From positions 1 to 64,000 of the forward strand of contig NZ_CP086106.1 of NCBI RefSeq assembly GCF_016765655.2: 64,000 nt of DNA, in the 5' to 3' direction. Position numbers and translations under genes: made by a program. The notes under the pieces were generated by a model. It worked only from the letters and a program-made list of their open reading frames with translations, had not been told where the DNA came from and searched no databases. Shown piece after piece: positions 11,627 through 22,024 of the stretch (its first letter is position 1; the number at the start of each line of letters is the position of its first letter). The stretch comes from Skermanella mucosa. Lineage in GTDB: Bacteria; Pseudomonadota; Alphaproteobacteria; Azospirillales; Azospirillaceae.

Positions 11627-12019
11627 GTGGGCGATCATCTCGATGTCAAGGTATCGCTTTCCTCACGCCAGCAAGCCGATCTGGAACTGCTGATCGACCT
11701 GATCGAGTCAGGGGTTGCCGTTCCCGATCGCTTCTACCGCCCCAGCATGGATCGCCGGGGTGACGACATGCTCGTCAAGGGCAAGGTGATGCACCTGCAT
11801 CTGGATGGCCCATCGAATGCACTGGTGTATTTGATCCAGTACGACGATGCCGTGCTCATCATCGAAGTGAATTCACATATTCACCTGCACGACAAACCGG
11901 AGGGCAAGAAGTTCCGCGCCGACCTTATCGGCAGAGCCGAACGGAATCTTCACAAGGTTCTTCAGGCCGGACCCGCTTCATTCCCTGCCGGCGGTCGAGG
12001 CAGGAAATCTCGGACGTGA
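11627..12019 (+). CDS. YafO-like toxin candidate
   Basis: The coding frame is open from 11486, but the conserved-looking part starts near 11627. I propose a GTG start there, giving 130 residues. The pattern LSSRQQADLELLIDLIESG...PDRFYRP, then KGKVMHLHLDGP, ALVYLIQYDDAVLIIEVNSHIHLHD, resembles YafO-type ribosome-associated mRNA interferases, which have the same order of a hydrophobic helix, an HIHL-like strand and a final histidine strand. It sits directly after a small charged protein gene. The resemblance is by eye and modest. The locus lies in an otherwise gene-poor stretch between the copper operon and a protease. Confidence 0.5.
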   Translation: MGDHLDVKVSLSSRQQADLELLIDLIESGVAVPDRFYRPSMDRRGDDMLVKGKVMHLHLDGPSNALVYLIQYDDAVLIIEVNSHIHLHDKPEGKKFRADLIGRAERNLHKVLQAGPASFPAGGRGRKSRT

Positions 12020-12267
12020 AGCCTGTCCCGGCCCTCGACTGGCCACTCTTTCCGCGATGCCGGTTATCCCATCCCGCTCTTGCGGATATCGAGGCCGACC
12101 GTTCCGACGCCAAGCCGCCCCGCTGACGCTCCCGCACCCATCACCCGCGCCCTTCCGCCGCACCCTGCAAGATCACGGTACCGAATCCCGCACCGGCCTG
12201 TTCCTTCCGCTGAACCCGTCGAGCAACGGACCGGGCATCGAAGAACGCATCGAACGCGAGGGCTGCC

Positions 12268-13410
12268 ATGAGCTGGTCAATCCCCATCGGGACCGTCAAG
12301 GGCACGGTCATCCGGATCCACGTCACCTTCCTGCTTTTCCTCGTCTGGATCGGCGCGATGCACTACGCCCAGGGCGGCGGGCCGGCGGCGCTGGAAGGAA
12401 TCGTCTTCATCGTGCTGCTGTTCGCCTGCGTGCTGCTGCACGAGTTCGGGCACGTCTTCGCGGCCCGGCGCTACGGGGTACAGACACCGGACATCACCCT
12501 GCTGCCGATCGGCGGCGTGGCGCGGCTGGAGCGCATCCCCGAGAAGCCGTCCCAGGAACTGGTGATCGCGCTGGCCGGGCCGGCCGTCAACGTCGTGATC
12601 GCCGCCGCCCTCTACGTGGCGCTCCTGGCCGGCGGGTTCCCGCTGTCGGTCGGCCTGCCTGCCGACGGGTCGGAGGTACAGAACCCCGGCGTCAGCATGC
12701 TGGCCCGGCTCGCCTGGGTTAACGTTTTCCTGGTGCTGTTCAATCTGATCCCCGCGTTCCCCATGGACGGCGGCCGGGTCCTGCGGGCCTTCCTGGCCCA
12801 GCGCATGGGCTATGGGCGCGGCACCGCGGTGGCCGCCACGATCGGGCAGGGCGTCGCCTTCGTGTTCGGCCTGCTGGGCCTGTTCGGCAATCCCCTGCTG
12901 CTGTTCATCGCGCTGTTCGTCTATCTCGCCGCCTCGTCGGAAGCCCATGCCGTGCAGATCCGCGAGGTCTCGCGCGGGGTCATGGCCGGCGACGCCATGA
13001 TCACCCGGTTCGAAAGCCTGTCCCCCGGCAGCGTCGTCGAGGACGCCGTGCAGTGCCTGATCCACACCACCCAGCACGAGTTCCCCGTCGTGGACGGCTC
13101 CGGCCGCCTGCGCGGGGTGCTGACCCGCGACGACATGATCCGCGCGTTGCGGGACCGCGGCCCCGACACCCCCGTGCTGGAGGTGATGCGCACCGACATC
13201 CCGGTGATCGGCCAGCGCCAGAACCTGGAGGAGGCCCTGCGCCTGATGCAGGAAAACCGTCTCCCCGCCGTCGGCATCAACGACGGCGCCGGCCGTCTGG
13301 TCGGTCTGATCACCCCTGAGAATGTCGGCGAGATGATGATGATCGAGTCCGCGCGGCCCAAGGGCGGCCCCCGCGCTCCGCAGGCATCGGCACCGCTCCC
13401 CGGCCGGTGA
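12268..13410 (+). CDS. Site-2 protease family (M50) metalloprotease with CBS domains
   Basis: This intramembrane zinc protease has 380 residues. The first half is membrane-embedded and holds the zinc-site motif HEFGH near residue 59 and the second conserved motif FPMDGGRVLRA near residue 167. These are the two hallmarks of the SpoIVFB/Rip-like group. The second half has two CBS domains (about 240-295 and 300-360) with DxxxxALRDRG and GLITPENVGEM patterns, which usually bind adenine nucleotides and regulate the protease. The substrate is unknown. It is transcribed alone, ending in two strong hairpins. Confidence 0.92.
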   Translation: MSWSIPIGTVKGTVIRIHVTFLLFLVWIGAMHYAQGGGPAALEGIVFIVLLFACVLLHEFGHVFAARRYGVQTPDITLLPIGGVARLERIPEKPSQELVIALAGPAVNVVIAAALYVALLAGGFPLSVGLPADGSEVQNPGVSMLARLAWVNVFLVLFNLIPAFPMDGGRVLRAFLAQRMGYGRGTAVAATIGQGVAFVFGLLGLFGNPLLLFIALFVYLAASSEAHAVQIREVSRGVMAGDAMITRFESLSPGSVVEDAVQCLIHTTQHEFPVVDGSGRLRGVLTRDDMIRALRDRGPDTPVLEVMRTDIPVIGQRQNLEEALRLMQENRLPAVGINDGAGRLVGLITPENVGEMMMIESARPKGGPRAPQASAPLPGR

Positions 13411-13424
13411 AAAGGCTTGCGGAG

Positions 13425-13464
13425 GGGCGGCGTCCCGCCGCCCAAGGTGCGCGGGACGCGCACC
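13425..13464. terminator. Two adjacent hairpins after the M50 protease gene
   Basis: GGGCGGCG-TCC-CGCCGCCC (13425-13443) and GGTGCGC-GGGAC-GCGCACC (13446-13464) are perfect stems of 8 and 7 bp placed side by side after the stop codon. There is no T-run directly after them, so Rho-independent termination is likely but not certain. Confidence 0.6.
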
Positions 13465-13557
13465 CTCCCAAGGATCATGCCTGCCGATACTAAGATTGAA
13501 TTCCTGAACAAAAAAGGATAAAACACCTAAAACCTACCCCGTCCGGAGAGCCGCGCC

Positions 13558-14364
13558 ATGCCCGAAGTCATCCCCAAGCTCCCCCACCGCCGTGAAGCCT
13601 TCGCCCGCCACGTCGCGGCCGGCCGCAGCCTGGCGGAGGCGGCGCGGCTCTCCGGCTACGCCCATGACAGCGCGCGCCAGACCGGCTCGCGCCTGATGAA
13701 GGAGGGGGAGGTCGCCGCCCGGGTGGCCCAGCTCGCCGCCGAGGAGGACCGCCGCCAGCGGGAGGAGACCGACGAGCTTGTCGGCATCCTCAAGCGCGTG
13801 ATGCTCGACGCGGTGGATCGCCACCGCCACTCCGCGGCCCTGCGCGCCGTGGATCAGATCGCCCGGTTCCGCGGCCTCGCCGTCGCCAAGCCGGCGGCGC
13901 GCGGGTCCGCCGCCCGTGCCGGGGATGGCGACGCCCCCGCCTCCAACGAGGAATCCGACGGCCCCCCCGGCGACGTCGATAATTTCAGCAACATCCTGTT
14001 CGACCCGCCGATGCCGCCGGAATCCATCCCTCCGGTCGAGGCCGCCCCCGTCCCCCCGGACCCGAAGAAGGAGGAGAGCAAGGCCCGCGAGGCGAAGGCG
14101 GAGCGGCGGTCCCTTTGCCGGGACCTGATCGTGAGGCACCATCCCCAATTGATCCCGCGCGTCCGGGACGGTGCGGAGCCCGAAGCGTTCTTCGACGCGG
14201 AATACCGGCTGCTGCCGGCCGACCGGTGGCCCGAGGATCGCCTTCGGCTGCGCGAACCGGCCCCGGCCTCCCCGGCTTCGGCTTCGGCTTCCGCCCCGGC
14301 CCAGGCGTCCCCGGCCCCAGCCCCGGCTTCCCGGGCTCCGGCCTCCCCGGCCCGGGGCCGATGA
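13558..14364 (+). CDS. Orphan terminase-small-subunit-like protein
   Basis: The protein has 268 residues. The first 60 residues (REAFARHVAAGRS, AEAARLSGYAHDSARQTGSRL, VAARVAQLAAEE) match the helix-turn-helix pattern of phage terminase small subunits, which recognise DNA for packaging. A coiled or charged region follows. There is no large terminase, portal or other phage gene nearby. The C-terminal third is a low-complexity Pro/Ala/Ser run built from PASPASASASAPA-like repeats. Either this is a domesticated phage DNA-binding protein or a relic. A short AT-rich stretch with an A-run lies just upstream of the ATG and may contain its promoter. Confidence 0.75.
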   Translation: MPEVIPKLPHRREAFARHVAAGRSLAEAARLSGYAHDSARQTGSRLMKEGEVAARVAQLAAEEDRRQREETDELVGILKRVMLDAVDRHRHSAALRAVDQIARFRGLAVAKPAARGSAARAGDGDAPASNEESDGPPGDVDNFSNILFDPPMPPESIPPVEAAPVPPDPKKEESKAREAKAERRSLCRDLIVRHHPQLIPRVRDGAEPEAFFDAEYRLLPADRWPEDRLRLREPAPASPASASASAPAQASPAPAPASRAPASPARGR

Positions 14365-14589
14365 TGACGAATCATGACATTCTCCGCCCCGGAACGGCGC
14401 CGCCCTCGAACGGCCCGGACCGCGCCCCTGTTGAGCGGCATCCCTTCAGCGGGTACCTTGTCATGCCGTCCGGATCGGCGGCATTCGCCGACATGAACCG
14501 CCGATCCGGACGGCAAGGATGACAAGCTCCCGGCCGTGGCGGCGCGGCGCGGGGCATGCCATGGACAGGCCGCCAGGAAGGGACATGCC

Positions 14590-15399
14590 TTGACCACCGA
14601 CATCAACGATCGGGTGCTGCTCGATATCGCGGGGGGCGTCGCGACGCTGACGCTCAACCGGCCGGGCGCGCTCAACGCCCTCGACACCAAGCTTGCCGAA
14701 GGGCTGTCGGCCGGGTTGTCGCGCTGCGAGGAGGACGACGCGATCCGCGCGGTGGTGATCCGCGGCGCCGGCGACAATTTCATGGCCGGCGGCGACATCA
14801 AGATGTTCTCGGCCCTGCTGGCCGAGCCGAACGGCGCCCGGCGCAGCTATTTCGAGCGCCTGATCCATCAGGTCCACGAATCCATCGTCATCCTGCGGCG
14901 CATGCCCAAGCCGGTCGTCGCCAGCGTGCGCGGCGCCGCCGCCGGCTTCGGCGTCAGCCTCGTGCTGGCCTGCGACCTCGCCATCGCCGCCGACGACGCC
15001 GTCTTCACGCTGGCCTACTGCCATATCGGCGTCAGCCCGGACGGCGGTTCGACCTTCCACCTGGCCCGCGCAGTCGGCATGAAGAAGGCGATGGAGATCG
15101 CGCTGCTGGGCGACCGGTTCAGCGCCACCGACGCCGAAAGCCTTGGCCTGATCAACCGCGCCGTCACCTCCGCCAACCTGGAGGACGAGACCGCCAAGCT
15201 CGCCAACCGGCTCGCGGCCGGACCGACCGCGGCCTATGGGCGGACCAAGCAACTGCTCAACGCGTCGCTCAACACGACCCTGGAAACCCAGCTCCAGGCC
15301 GAGGCCGAGCGGTTCGCCGCCAGCGCCGCGACCTCCGACTTCGCGGAGGGCGTCACCGCCTTCCTGGAGAAGCGCAAGCCCTCTTTCACCGGCAAATAA
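14590..15399 (+). CDS. Crotonase-family enoyl-CoA hydratase/isomerase-like protein
   Basis: The protein has 269 residues from a TTG start at 14590, chosen because AGGAAGGGA lies at a good distance upstream; a GTG 18 codons earlier lacks one. The CoA-binding oxyanion segments are present (GAGDNFMAGGDIKMF near residue 64 and VRGAAAGFGVSLVLACDLAIAAD near 115). The two glutamates used by classical hydratases are replaced, by Ser in GVSL and Tyr in LAYCHIG. An Asp in VSPDGGSTFHL is present instead, as in isomerase-type crotonases such as PaaG. It is therefore more likely an isomerase or related enzyme than a true hydratase. An SDR gene follows in the same direction. Confidence 0.9.
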   Translation: MTTDINDRVLLDIAGGVATLTLNRPGALNALDTKLAEGLSAGLSRCEEDDAIRAVVIRGAGDNFMAGGDIKMFSALLAEPNGARRSYFERLIHQVHESIVILRRMPKPVVASVRGAAAGFGVSLVLACDLAIAADDAVFTLAYCHIGVSPDGGSTFHLARAVGMKKAMEIALLGDRFSATDAESLGLINRAVTSANLEDETAKLANRLAAGPTAAYGRTKQLLNASLNTTLETQLQAEAERFAASAATSDFAEGVTAFLEKRKPSFTGK

Positions 15400-15466
15400 T
15401 CACAAGAACCAGTCGCACCGCGATTCTGTCCCGCGATCCTGACCCGCGATTTCGGAGGAAACGACC

Positions 15467-16300
15467 ATGGCTCCCGCCGGCACCGGCACCCTATCGGGCA
15501 AGACCCTGTTCATCACCGGCGCCAGCCGCGGCATCGGCAAGGCCATAGCCCTGCGCGCGGCGCGCGACGGCGCCAACATCGTCATCGCCGCCAAGACGAC
15601 CGAGGCCCACCCCAAGCTTCCCGGCACCATCCACAGCGCGGCGGAGGAGATCGAGGCCGCCGGCGGCCGGGCGCTGGCCGTCCAGGTCGATATCCGCGAC
15701 GAGGCCCAGATCGCCGCCGGGGTCGCCCGCGCGGTCGAGACGTTCGGCGGGATCGATATCCTGGTCAACAATGCCAGCGCCATCAGCCTGACCGGCACCC
15801 TGGAAACGCCGATGAAGCGCTTCGACCTGATGATGGGCGTCAATGCGCGCGGCACTTTCGCCACGTCGCAGGCCTGCATCCCGCATCTCCGCGAGGCCGC
15901 CAACCCCCATGTCCTGATGCTGTCGCCGCCGCTCGCGATGAATCCCAAGTGGTTCAAGGACCACACGGCCTACACCATGGCGAAGTACGGCATGAGCATG
16001 TGCGTCCTGGGCATGAGCGCCGAGTTCCGCGACGCCGGCATCGCCGTCAATGCCCTGTGGCCGCGCACCCTGATCGCGACCGCGGCCCTCGCCATGATCC
16101 CCGGCGTCGATCCGGGCACCGGCCGCAAGCCGGAGATCGTCGCCGACGCGGCCCATGCGATCCTGTGCCGCGACAGCCGGGGCTGCACCGGCAACTTCTT
16201 CATCGACGACGAGGTGCTGGGCGGGGAGGGTGTCACCGACTTCACCCCCTATGCCGTCGATCCGTCGAAACCCCTGATGTCCGACCTTTTCCTGGACTGA
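15467..16300 (+). CDS. SDR family oxidoreductase (HSDL2-like)
   Basis: This NAD(P)-dependent short-chain dehydrogenase has 277 residues. The cofactor-binding TGASRGIGKA is near residue 20, NNAS near 103, and the catalytic YTMAK (Tyr-x3-Lys) near 169. The longer loop after beta-strand 2 (KTTEAHPKLPGTIHSAAEEI) and the motif NALWPRTLIATAA resemble the HSDL2/hydroxysteroid-dehydrogenase-like branch. The ATG has AGGAAACGACC upstream. Together with the upstream crotonase and downstream exported binding-type protein, it suggests acyl-CoA or alcohol catabolism, but the substrate is unknown. Confidence 0.92.
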   Translation: MAPAGTGTLSGKTLFITGASRGIGKAIALRAARDGANIVIAAKTTEAHPKLPGTIHSAAEEIEAAGGRALAVQVDIRDEAQIAAGVARAVETFGGIDILVNNASAISLTGTLETPMKRFDLMMGVNARGTFATSQACIPHLREAANPHVLMLSPPLAMNPKWFKDHTAYTMAKYGMSMCVLGMSAEFRDAGIAVNALWPRTLIATAALAMIPGVDPGTGRKPEIVADAAHAILCRDSRGCTGNFFIDDEVLGGEGVTDFTPYAVDPSKPLMSDLFLD

Positions 16301-16337
16301 TCCGGGAACAAATAGGACGACAGGGAGGAAGAAACGA

Positions 16338-17549
16338 ATGAAACCATTCAAGACCATCCGGGCCGCCTGCGTCGCGGCCGCCGCCGGTACCGCCATCGCC
16401 GCCGCGATCATCACCGCCGCCATGCCGGCCCAGGCCGTCGAGGTGACCATCGGCTATCTCGGTCGCCAGGAACCGCCGCGCGAGCCGCTGTCCTTCGTCG
16501 AGCCGATCCTGGAGGACGAGGGCATCCAGGGCGCCCAGCTCGGACTGAAGGACAACGCCACGACCGGGCGGCTGCTCGGCCAGGAGTTCAAGCTGGACGA
16601 GGTGATCGTGCCGGAGGACGGCGACCCCGCCGCCGCCGCGCGCGAGATGCTGGGGCGCGGCGTCCGGCTGATCGTCTCCGACCTGCCGGCCCAGGCCCTG
16701 CTCGCCATAGCCGACCTGCCGGAAGCCGGCGGCGCCCTGATCCTCAACGCCCGGGCGCGGGACGACAGCCTGCGCCGCGACCAGTGCCGGGCCAACGTCC
16801 TGCACACCATCCCCAGCCGGGCCATGCTGGCCGACGCCCTCGGCCAGTACCTGGTGTTCAAGCGCTGGACCCGCTGGTTCCTGGTCGAGGGGCCGGGCGA
16901 GGGCGACAAGAAGCTGGCCGAGGCGATCCGCAGGACCGCCAAGCGCTATAACACCCGCATCGTGGTGGACAAGCCCTGGACCTTCGAAACCGGCAACCGC
17001 CGCACCGACAGCGGCGCCGTCAACGAGCGCGACGCGATCCAGGGGTTCACCCAGGTGGACGACTACGACATCCTGATCGTCGCCGACGAGGGGGACCAGT
17101 TCGGCGAATATCTGGTTCACCGCACCGCCCGCCCGCGCCCGGTCGCCGGGACCCAGGGGCTGGTGCCCACCGCCTGGTCCAGGGTGACGGAGAACTGGGG
17201 CGCCACCCAGCTCCAGCGCCGGTTCGAACGTCAGGCCGGCCGCAGCATGACCGAGCGCGACCACACCGCCTGGCTGGCGGTCCGCACCATCGGCGAGGCC
17301 GCGACCCGGACCAACTCGGCCGATCCCAAGACGATCGAGGGCTTCATCCGCAGCCCCGACTTCGCGCTGGGCGGCTTCAAGGGCCAGCCGCTCAGCTTCC
17401 GCCCCTGGGACGGCCAGATGCGCCAGCCGATCCTGCTGGTCAACCCGCGCATGCTGGTTTCCGTCTCCCCGCAGGAAGGCTTCCTGCACCAGGTGACGGA
17501 GCTGGACAGCCTGGGCGACGACCGGCCGGAAACCCAGTGCCGGTTCTGA
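16338..17549 (+). CDS. Periplasmic substrate-binding-like protein of the PQQ-alcohol-dehydrogenase-associated type
   Basis: The protein has 403 residues with a signal peptide (MKPFKTIRAACVAAAAGTAIAAAI...AQA). The mature part follows the branched-chain-amino-acid-binding fold, starting VEVTIGYLGRQEPP. The central segments (GAQLGLKDNATTGRLLGQEF, VIVPEDGDPAAAAREML, DYDILIVADEGDQFGEYL) resemble the binding proteins found with PQQ-dependent alcohol dehydrogenase clusters. No ABC permease or ATPase and no PQQ enzyme is adjacent. It is downstream of the SDR and probably co-transcribed. It converges with selB across a palindromic element. Confidence 0.8.
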   Translation: MKPFKTIRAACVAAAAGTAIAAAIITAAMPAQAVEVTIGYLGRQEPPREPLSFVEPILEDEGIQGAQLGLKDNATTGRLLGQEFKLDEVIVPEDGDPAAAAREMLGRGVRLIVSDLPAQALLAIADLPEAGGALILNARARDDSLRRDQCRANVLHTIPSRAMLADALGQYLVFKRWTRWFLVEGPGEGDKKLAEAIRRTAKRYNTRIVVDKPWTFETGNRRTDSGAVNERDAIQGFTQVDDYDILIVADEGDQFGEYLVHRTARPRPVAGTQGLVPTAWSRVTENWGATQLQRRFERQAGRSMTERDHTAWLAVRTIGEAATRTNSADPKTIEGFIRSPDFALGGFKGQPLSFRPWDGQMRQPILLVNPRMLVSVSPQEGFLHQVTELDSLGDDRPETQCRF

Positions 17550-17567
17550 CCTGAAGCCCTAAAACCT

Positions 17568-17663
17568 GTAGGTCGGCCTTCGCCCGTCAGGGCGAACGCC
17601 GACACCCCTCGCCGACGCTCCGGCAGTGGCGTCGGCGTCGGCCTTCGGCCGAGGCCGACCTAC
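17568..17663. repeat. Compound palindromic element between convergent genes
   Basis: Outer arms GTAGGTCGGCCT (17568-17579) and AGGCCGACCTAC (17652-17663) are perfect 12-bp inverted repeats. Inside are TTCGCCC-GTCA-GGGCGAA (17579-17596) and GCCGACGC/GCGTCGGC (17611-17618, 17629-17636). The 96-bp unit can fold into a cloverleaf-like structure. It sits between convergent stops, so it may serve as a bidirectional terminator or be a REP-type extragenic palindrome. No second copy was noticed in the window. Confidence 0.75.
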
Positions 17664-17698
17664 GGCGACCTGCCTCCGATGACCTGTCTATCTCCCGC

Positions 17699-19596
17699 TC
17701 AGGACCGCCGTTCCCCCGTCCCGGCGATCACGCGGCGGTCGTCCTGGCGCCGCGTGAAGCCGTCGGCGTCCAGGTGTTCCAGCAGCGGGATGCTGAATTT
17801 CCGCGAGATGCCGAGCAGCCGGCCCAGGTCGGCGACTAAAAAGCCGCCGGCCCGGTCGGCAAGGTGGATCCCCATGATCCGCTTCGCCTTGGCGACCGCG
17901 TCGCGGTGGAACAGGATGTCGCGCTTCTGCACCCGGTCGGTGGTCCGGACCAGCGTCCCGGTGCGGATCAGATAGCGGACCGCCTGGAACCGGGCCTTGT
18001 CCGACCCGACCACGGCGGCGATGTCCGGCGGCGTCAACCCGCCCTCCCGGAAGGGCGCCTCGACATCCTCGATGGCGCTCCGGTCCCGCTCCGACAGCAG
18101 CGCCGCCGGATCGAAGTCCCGGTGGCGCAGCCGCCCCCCGTCGTTGACCAGGACGCCCCGGCGGACCAGCCCGGCGGCCATGGTGGCGGCCATGGTGGTG
18201 GATGTGCCTTCCAGCCGCTCCCGCGGCAGCCCCGGCTCCGTCGGATGGCGGCGGTGATGCTCCTCGACCAGCGCCAGGACGCGGCATTCCAGGTCACGCC
18301 GTACCTCCGTCAGGATTGCGGCATCCTCGCCCAGAAGCTCCGCCCCCGCGGCGGGCAGGATGGCGCCCAGCATTTCACGTGAAACCGCCAGCAGCCGGCA
18401 CAGCTCCGCGACCGCGCAGCCGTCGGCGCCGGCGGCCCGCAGCCGCGCCGCGACCACGGCGGCGGGCGGCCCGGATGCCAGCACGCGCAGGAAGTCCAGC
18501 GTGGCGGCATCGTGGCGCCGGCGCCGGCGGGACGCCGGGTCGAGGATCCGCCCGCCGCCGACCGTGGCCGGCGGCGACGGCGTCCGGATGATGAAGGGCT
18601 CGCCGGCCGGCACCGCCACCGCTTCGCCGGCCTGGAGCTGGACCGCCGCGCTGTCTCCCGGCTCCAGCCGGTCCCGGTCCAGCAGCCGCACCCGCGCCGA
18701 TGTCTCCGTCGTGCCGACCAGCAGCCGGACCACCGTCCCGCTCCGAAGATCCCGGCCGGCGGAGGGCAGCAGCCGTAACTCCGCGTCGAGCCAGGCGGAA
18801 GGCACCAGCAGGCCCGGCGTCGCCAGCGCATCCCCGCGCGCCAGGTCGGACCGCTCGACCCCGCGCAGGTTGACGGCGGTGCGCCGGCCGGCCCCGGCGG
18901 CCTCGACCGCCCGGCCATGGACCTGAAGGCCGCGGACCCGCACGCTCCGCCCGCCCGGCAGGATTTCCACCGCGTCGCCGACCCGCAGCGCGCCGCGCCG
19001 GAGCGTGCCCGTCGCGACCGTCCCGAAACCGGCCACCGCGAAGACCCGGTCGGCCGGCAGGAAGAAGACTCCGGCATCCGCCCCGGTCGCGGACTCGCGG
19101 GGCAGGGTGCCCAGCGCCTCGCGCAACCGGTCCAGGCCCGCTCCGGTCACGGCGGAGGTTCCGACCGCCGTGACCTCCGCGATGCCGGCGGCCCGCGCCA
19201 GCTCGCAGGCGGCCCGTCCGGCGGCTTCGGCCCGTGCGGTATCCACCAGGTCGCACTTGGCGACCGCGACGATGCCCCGCTTCACGCCGATCAGTCCGGC
19301 GATCTCCACATGCTCCACGGTCTGCGGCTTGATCCCCTCGTTCGCCGCGACCACCAGGAGCACCGCGTCGATCCCGGTGGCGCCGGAGATCATGGTGCGG
19401 ACGAAGCGCTCGTGGCCGGGCATGTCGATCAGGCCGATCTCTCCGCCCGGCACCGCCAGATGGGCGAAACCCAGGGCGATGGAGATGCCGCGCCGCTTCT
19501 CCTCCTCCAGCCGGTCGGTGTCGATCCCGGTCAGCGCCTTGACCAGGGAGGTCTTGCCGTGGTCCACATGGCCGATCACGCCGACCAGCGCGCTCC

Positions 19597-19600
<4 letters not shown>
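17699..19600 (-). CDS. selB: Selenocysteine-specific elongation factor SelB
   Basis: SelB delivers Sec-tRNA to UGA codons marked by a SECIS hairpin. The 633-residue protein begins with an EF-Tu-like GTPase: P-loop GHVDHGKTSLVKAL near residue 9, switch segment RRGISIALGFAHL, DMPGHERFVRTM near 60, and the base-recognition AKCD near 115. Domains II and III follow. The C-terminal 250 residues carry the winged-helix repeats that bind SECIS (for example VGSDKARFQAVRYLIRTG). The ATG overlaps the selA stop in an ATGA arrangement, so translation is coupled. Neither selC tRNA nor selD was found in the window. Confidence 0.95.
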
Positions 19601-21042
<1,442 letters not shown>

Positions 21043-21226
21043 GATCTCGGATGTGGAGGCTGGCGTCCCGGTACCCAGCCCATCCAAACGTCCTACCCCG
21101 GGCGGAAAGCGTCCTGCTGCGCAGCGTCAATTCGCCGCTTGTGCCCAGTCATGCCGGGTCTAACGTGATCCTGAAATAGAACGGGACGGACAGAGATGTC
21201 TTTCCAAGTCATGTGGGAGACAGGGC

Positions 21227-21598
21227 ATGGCAATCATCACGTTTTCATCGCCGACGTTGCATCGCGATGTCACTGTTTATGCGACCGCCGGTGATACAAA
21301 GACAGTTCTGTCCTTGGCGGAGAAGAACGATCTCAGGATTCCCCATGATTGCCGCGAGGGCGACTGCGGGTCGTGCCTGATCGAAGTGAAGTATCTGGCC
21401 GGCAAGCCGAAGATGGCGATCGACCTGACCGAGAAGGAGAAATCCACCCTTCAGTCGCTCGGACGCATCACCGCCGCCCAGATCGAGGACGCCGAGGTCA
21501 ACCATGTGGCTCCGCCGTTCCGGCTGGCCTGCCAGTTCATCGCCCGGGACGAGGACATGGTCATCACCTTCACCGGCGAGCCGGGCGGCGCCGACTGA
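21227..21598 (+). CDS. Plant-type 2Fe-2S ferredoxin
   Basis: This small electron carrier has 123 residues. Cysteines at 42, 47, 50 and 102 fit the C-x4-C-x2-C...C pattern (DCREGDCGSC, then PPFRLACQF) of beta-grasp [2Fe-2S] ferredoxins. The Thr/Leu stretch between the cysteine groups is longer than in adrenodoxins. The partner enzyme is not adjacent: selA is divergent and a small membrane protein follows. The start at 21227 is reasonable, but its ribosome site (GGGAGA, 13 bp upstream) is distant. A single functional role cannot be assigned. Confidence 0.9.
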   Translation: MAIITFSSPTLHRDVTVYATAGDTKTVLSLAEKNDLRIPHDCREGDCGSCLIEVKYLAGKPKMAIDLTEKEKSTLQSLGRITAAQIEDAEVNHVAPPFRLACQFIARDEDMVITFTGEPGGAD

Positions 21599-21743
21599 CG
21601 TCGAAGAGAGGCGGCCCCCGTCCCGGGCGGGGTCGCCCTCTCTCCCGGCCCACCCAATTCCGAAAGGGGTATCCACTTAATCTTCGTAACGGAATAAACA
21701 AAATTGCATAAAATATTCCCATACTCCAGCCGAGGGCTTTGGG

Positions 21744-21914
21744 ATGGGATTGGTTACGAAGATGCTGGAGAGGGCCGCTCCCACGCAGGCGTCGGCCGCC
21801 GCCTCCCGCCCCCTGTCCGCGAGGCTGAGCCTGGCGATCTGGATCGTCGTGATGTCCATACTCTGGGTGCTGGTCGCGGCCGGCGTCAGCGCCCTGCTCG
21901 GCATAGAATTCTAA
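21744..21914 (+). CDS. Small single-span membrane protein (56 residues)
   Basis: The 56-codon frame opens with ATG at 21744 and ends with TAA at 21914. The product starts MGLVTKMLERAAP and has a Ser/Ala/Arg-rich cytoplasmic-looking part. One strong membrane helix follows (LAIWIVVMSILWVLVAAGVSAL, about residues 30-51), ending GIEF. Positive residues before the helix suggest an N-in orientation. The region upstream is AT-rich and could hold a promoter. The family is not recognised. It is short but has a coherent hydrophobic helix and GC-rich third positions. Confidence 0.65.
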   Translation: MGLVTKMLERAAPTQASAAASRPLSARLSLAIWIVVMSILWVLVAAGVSALLGIEF

Positions 21915-22024
21915 TTGCGAACTCTAGCCACGAATTTCAGCCGCTCGCGTCGCGATTCCTGGACCGTCGCCTGTTCTTCACGGATGGTGACCGACCCTCA
22001 ACATCCGAGTTCCGGGGCCCTGGA

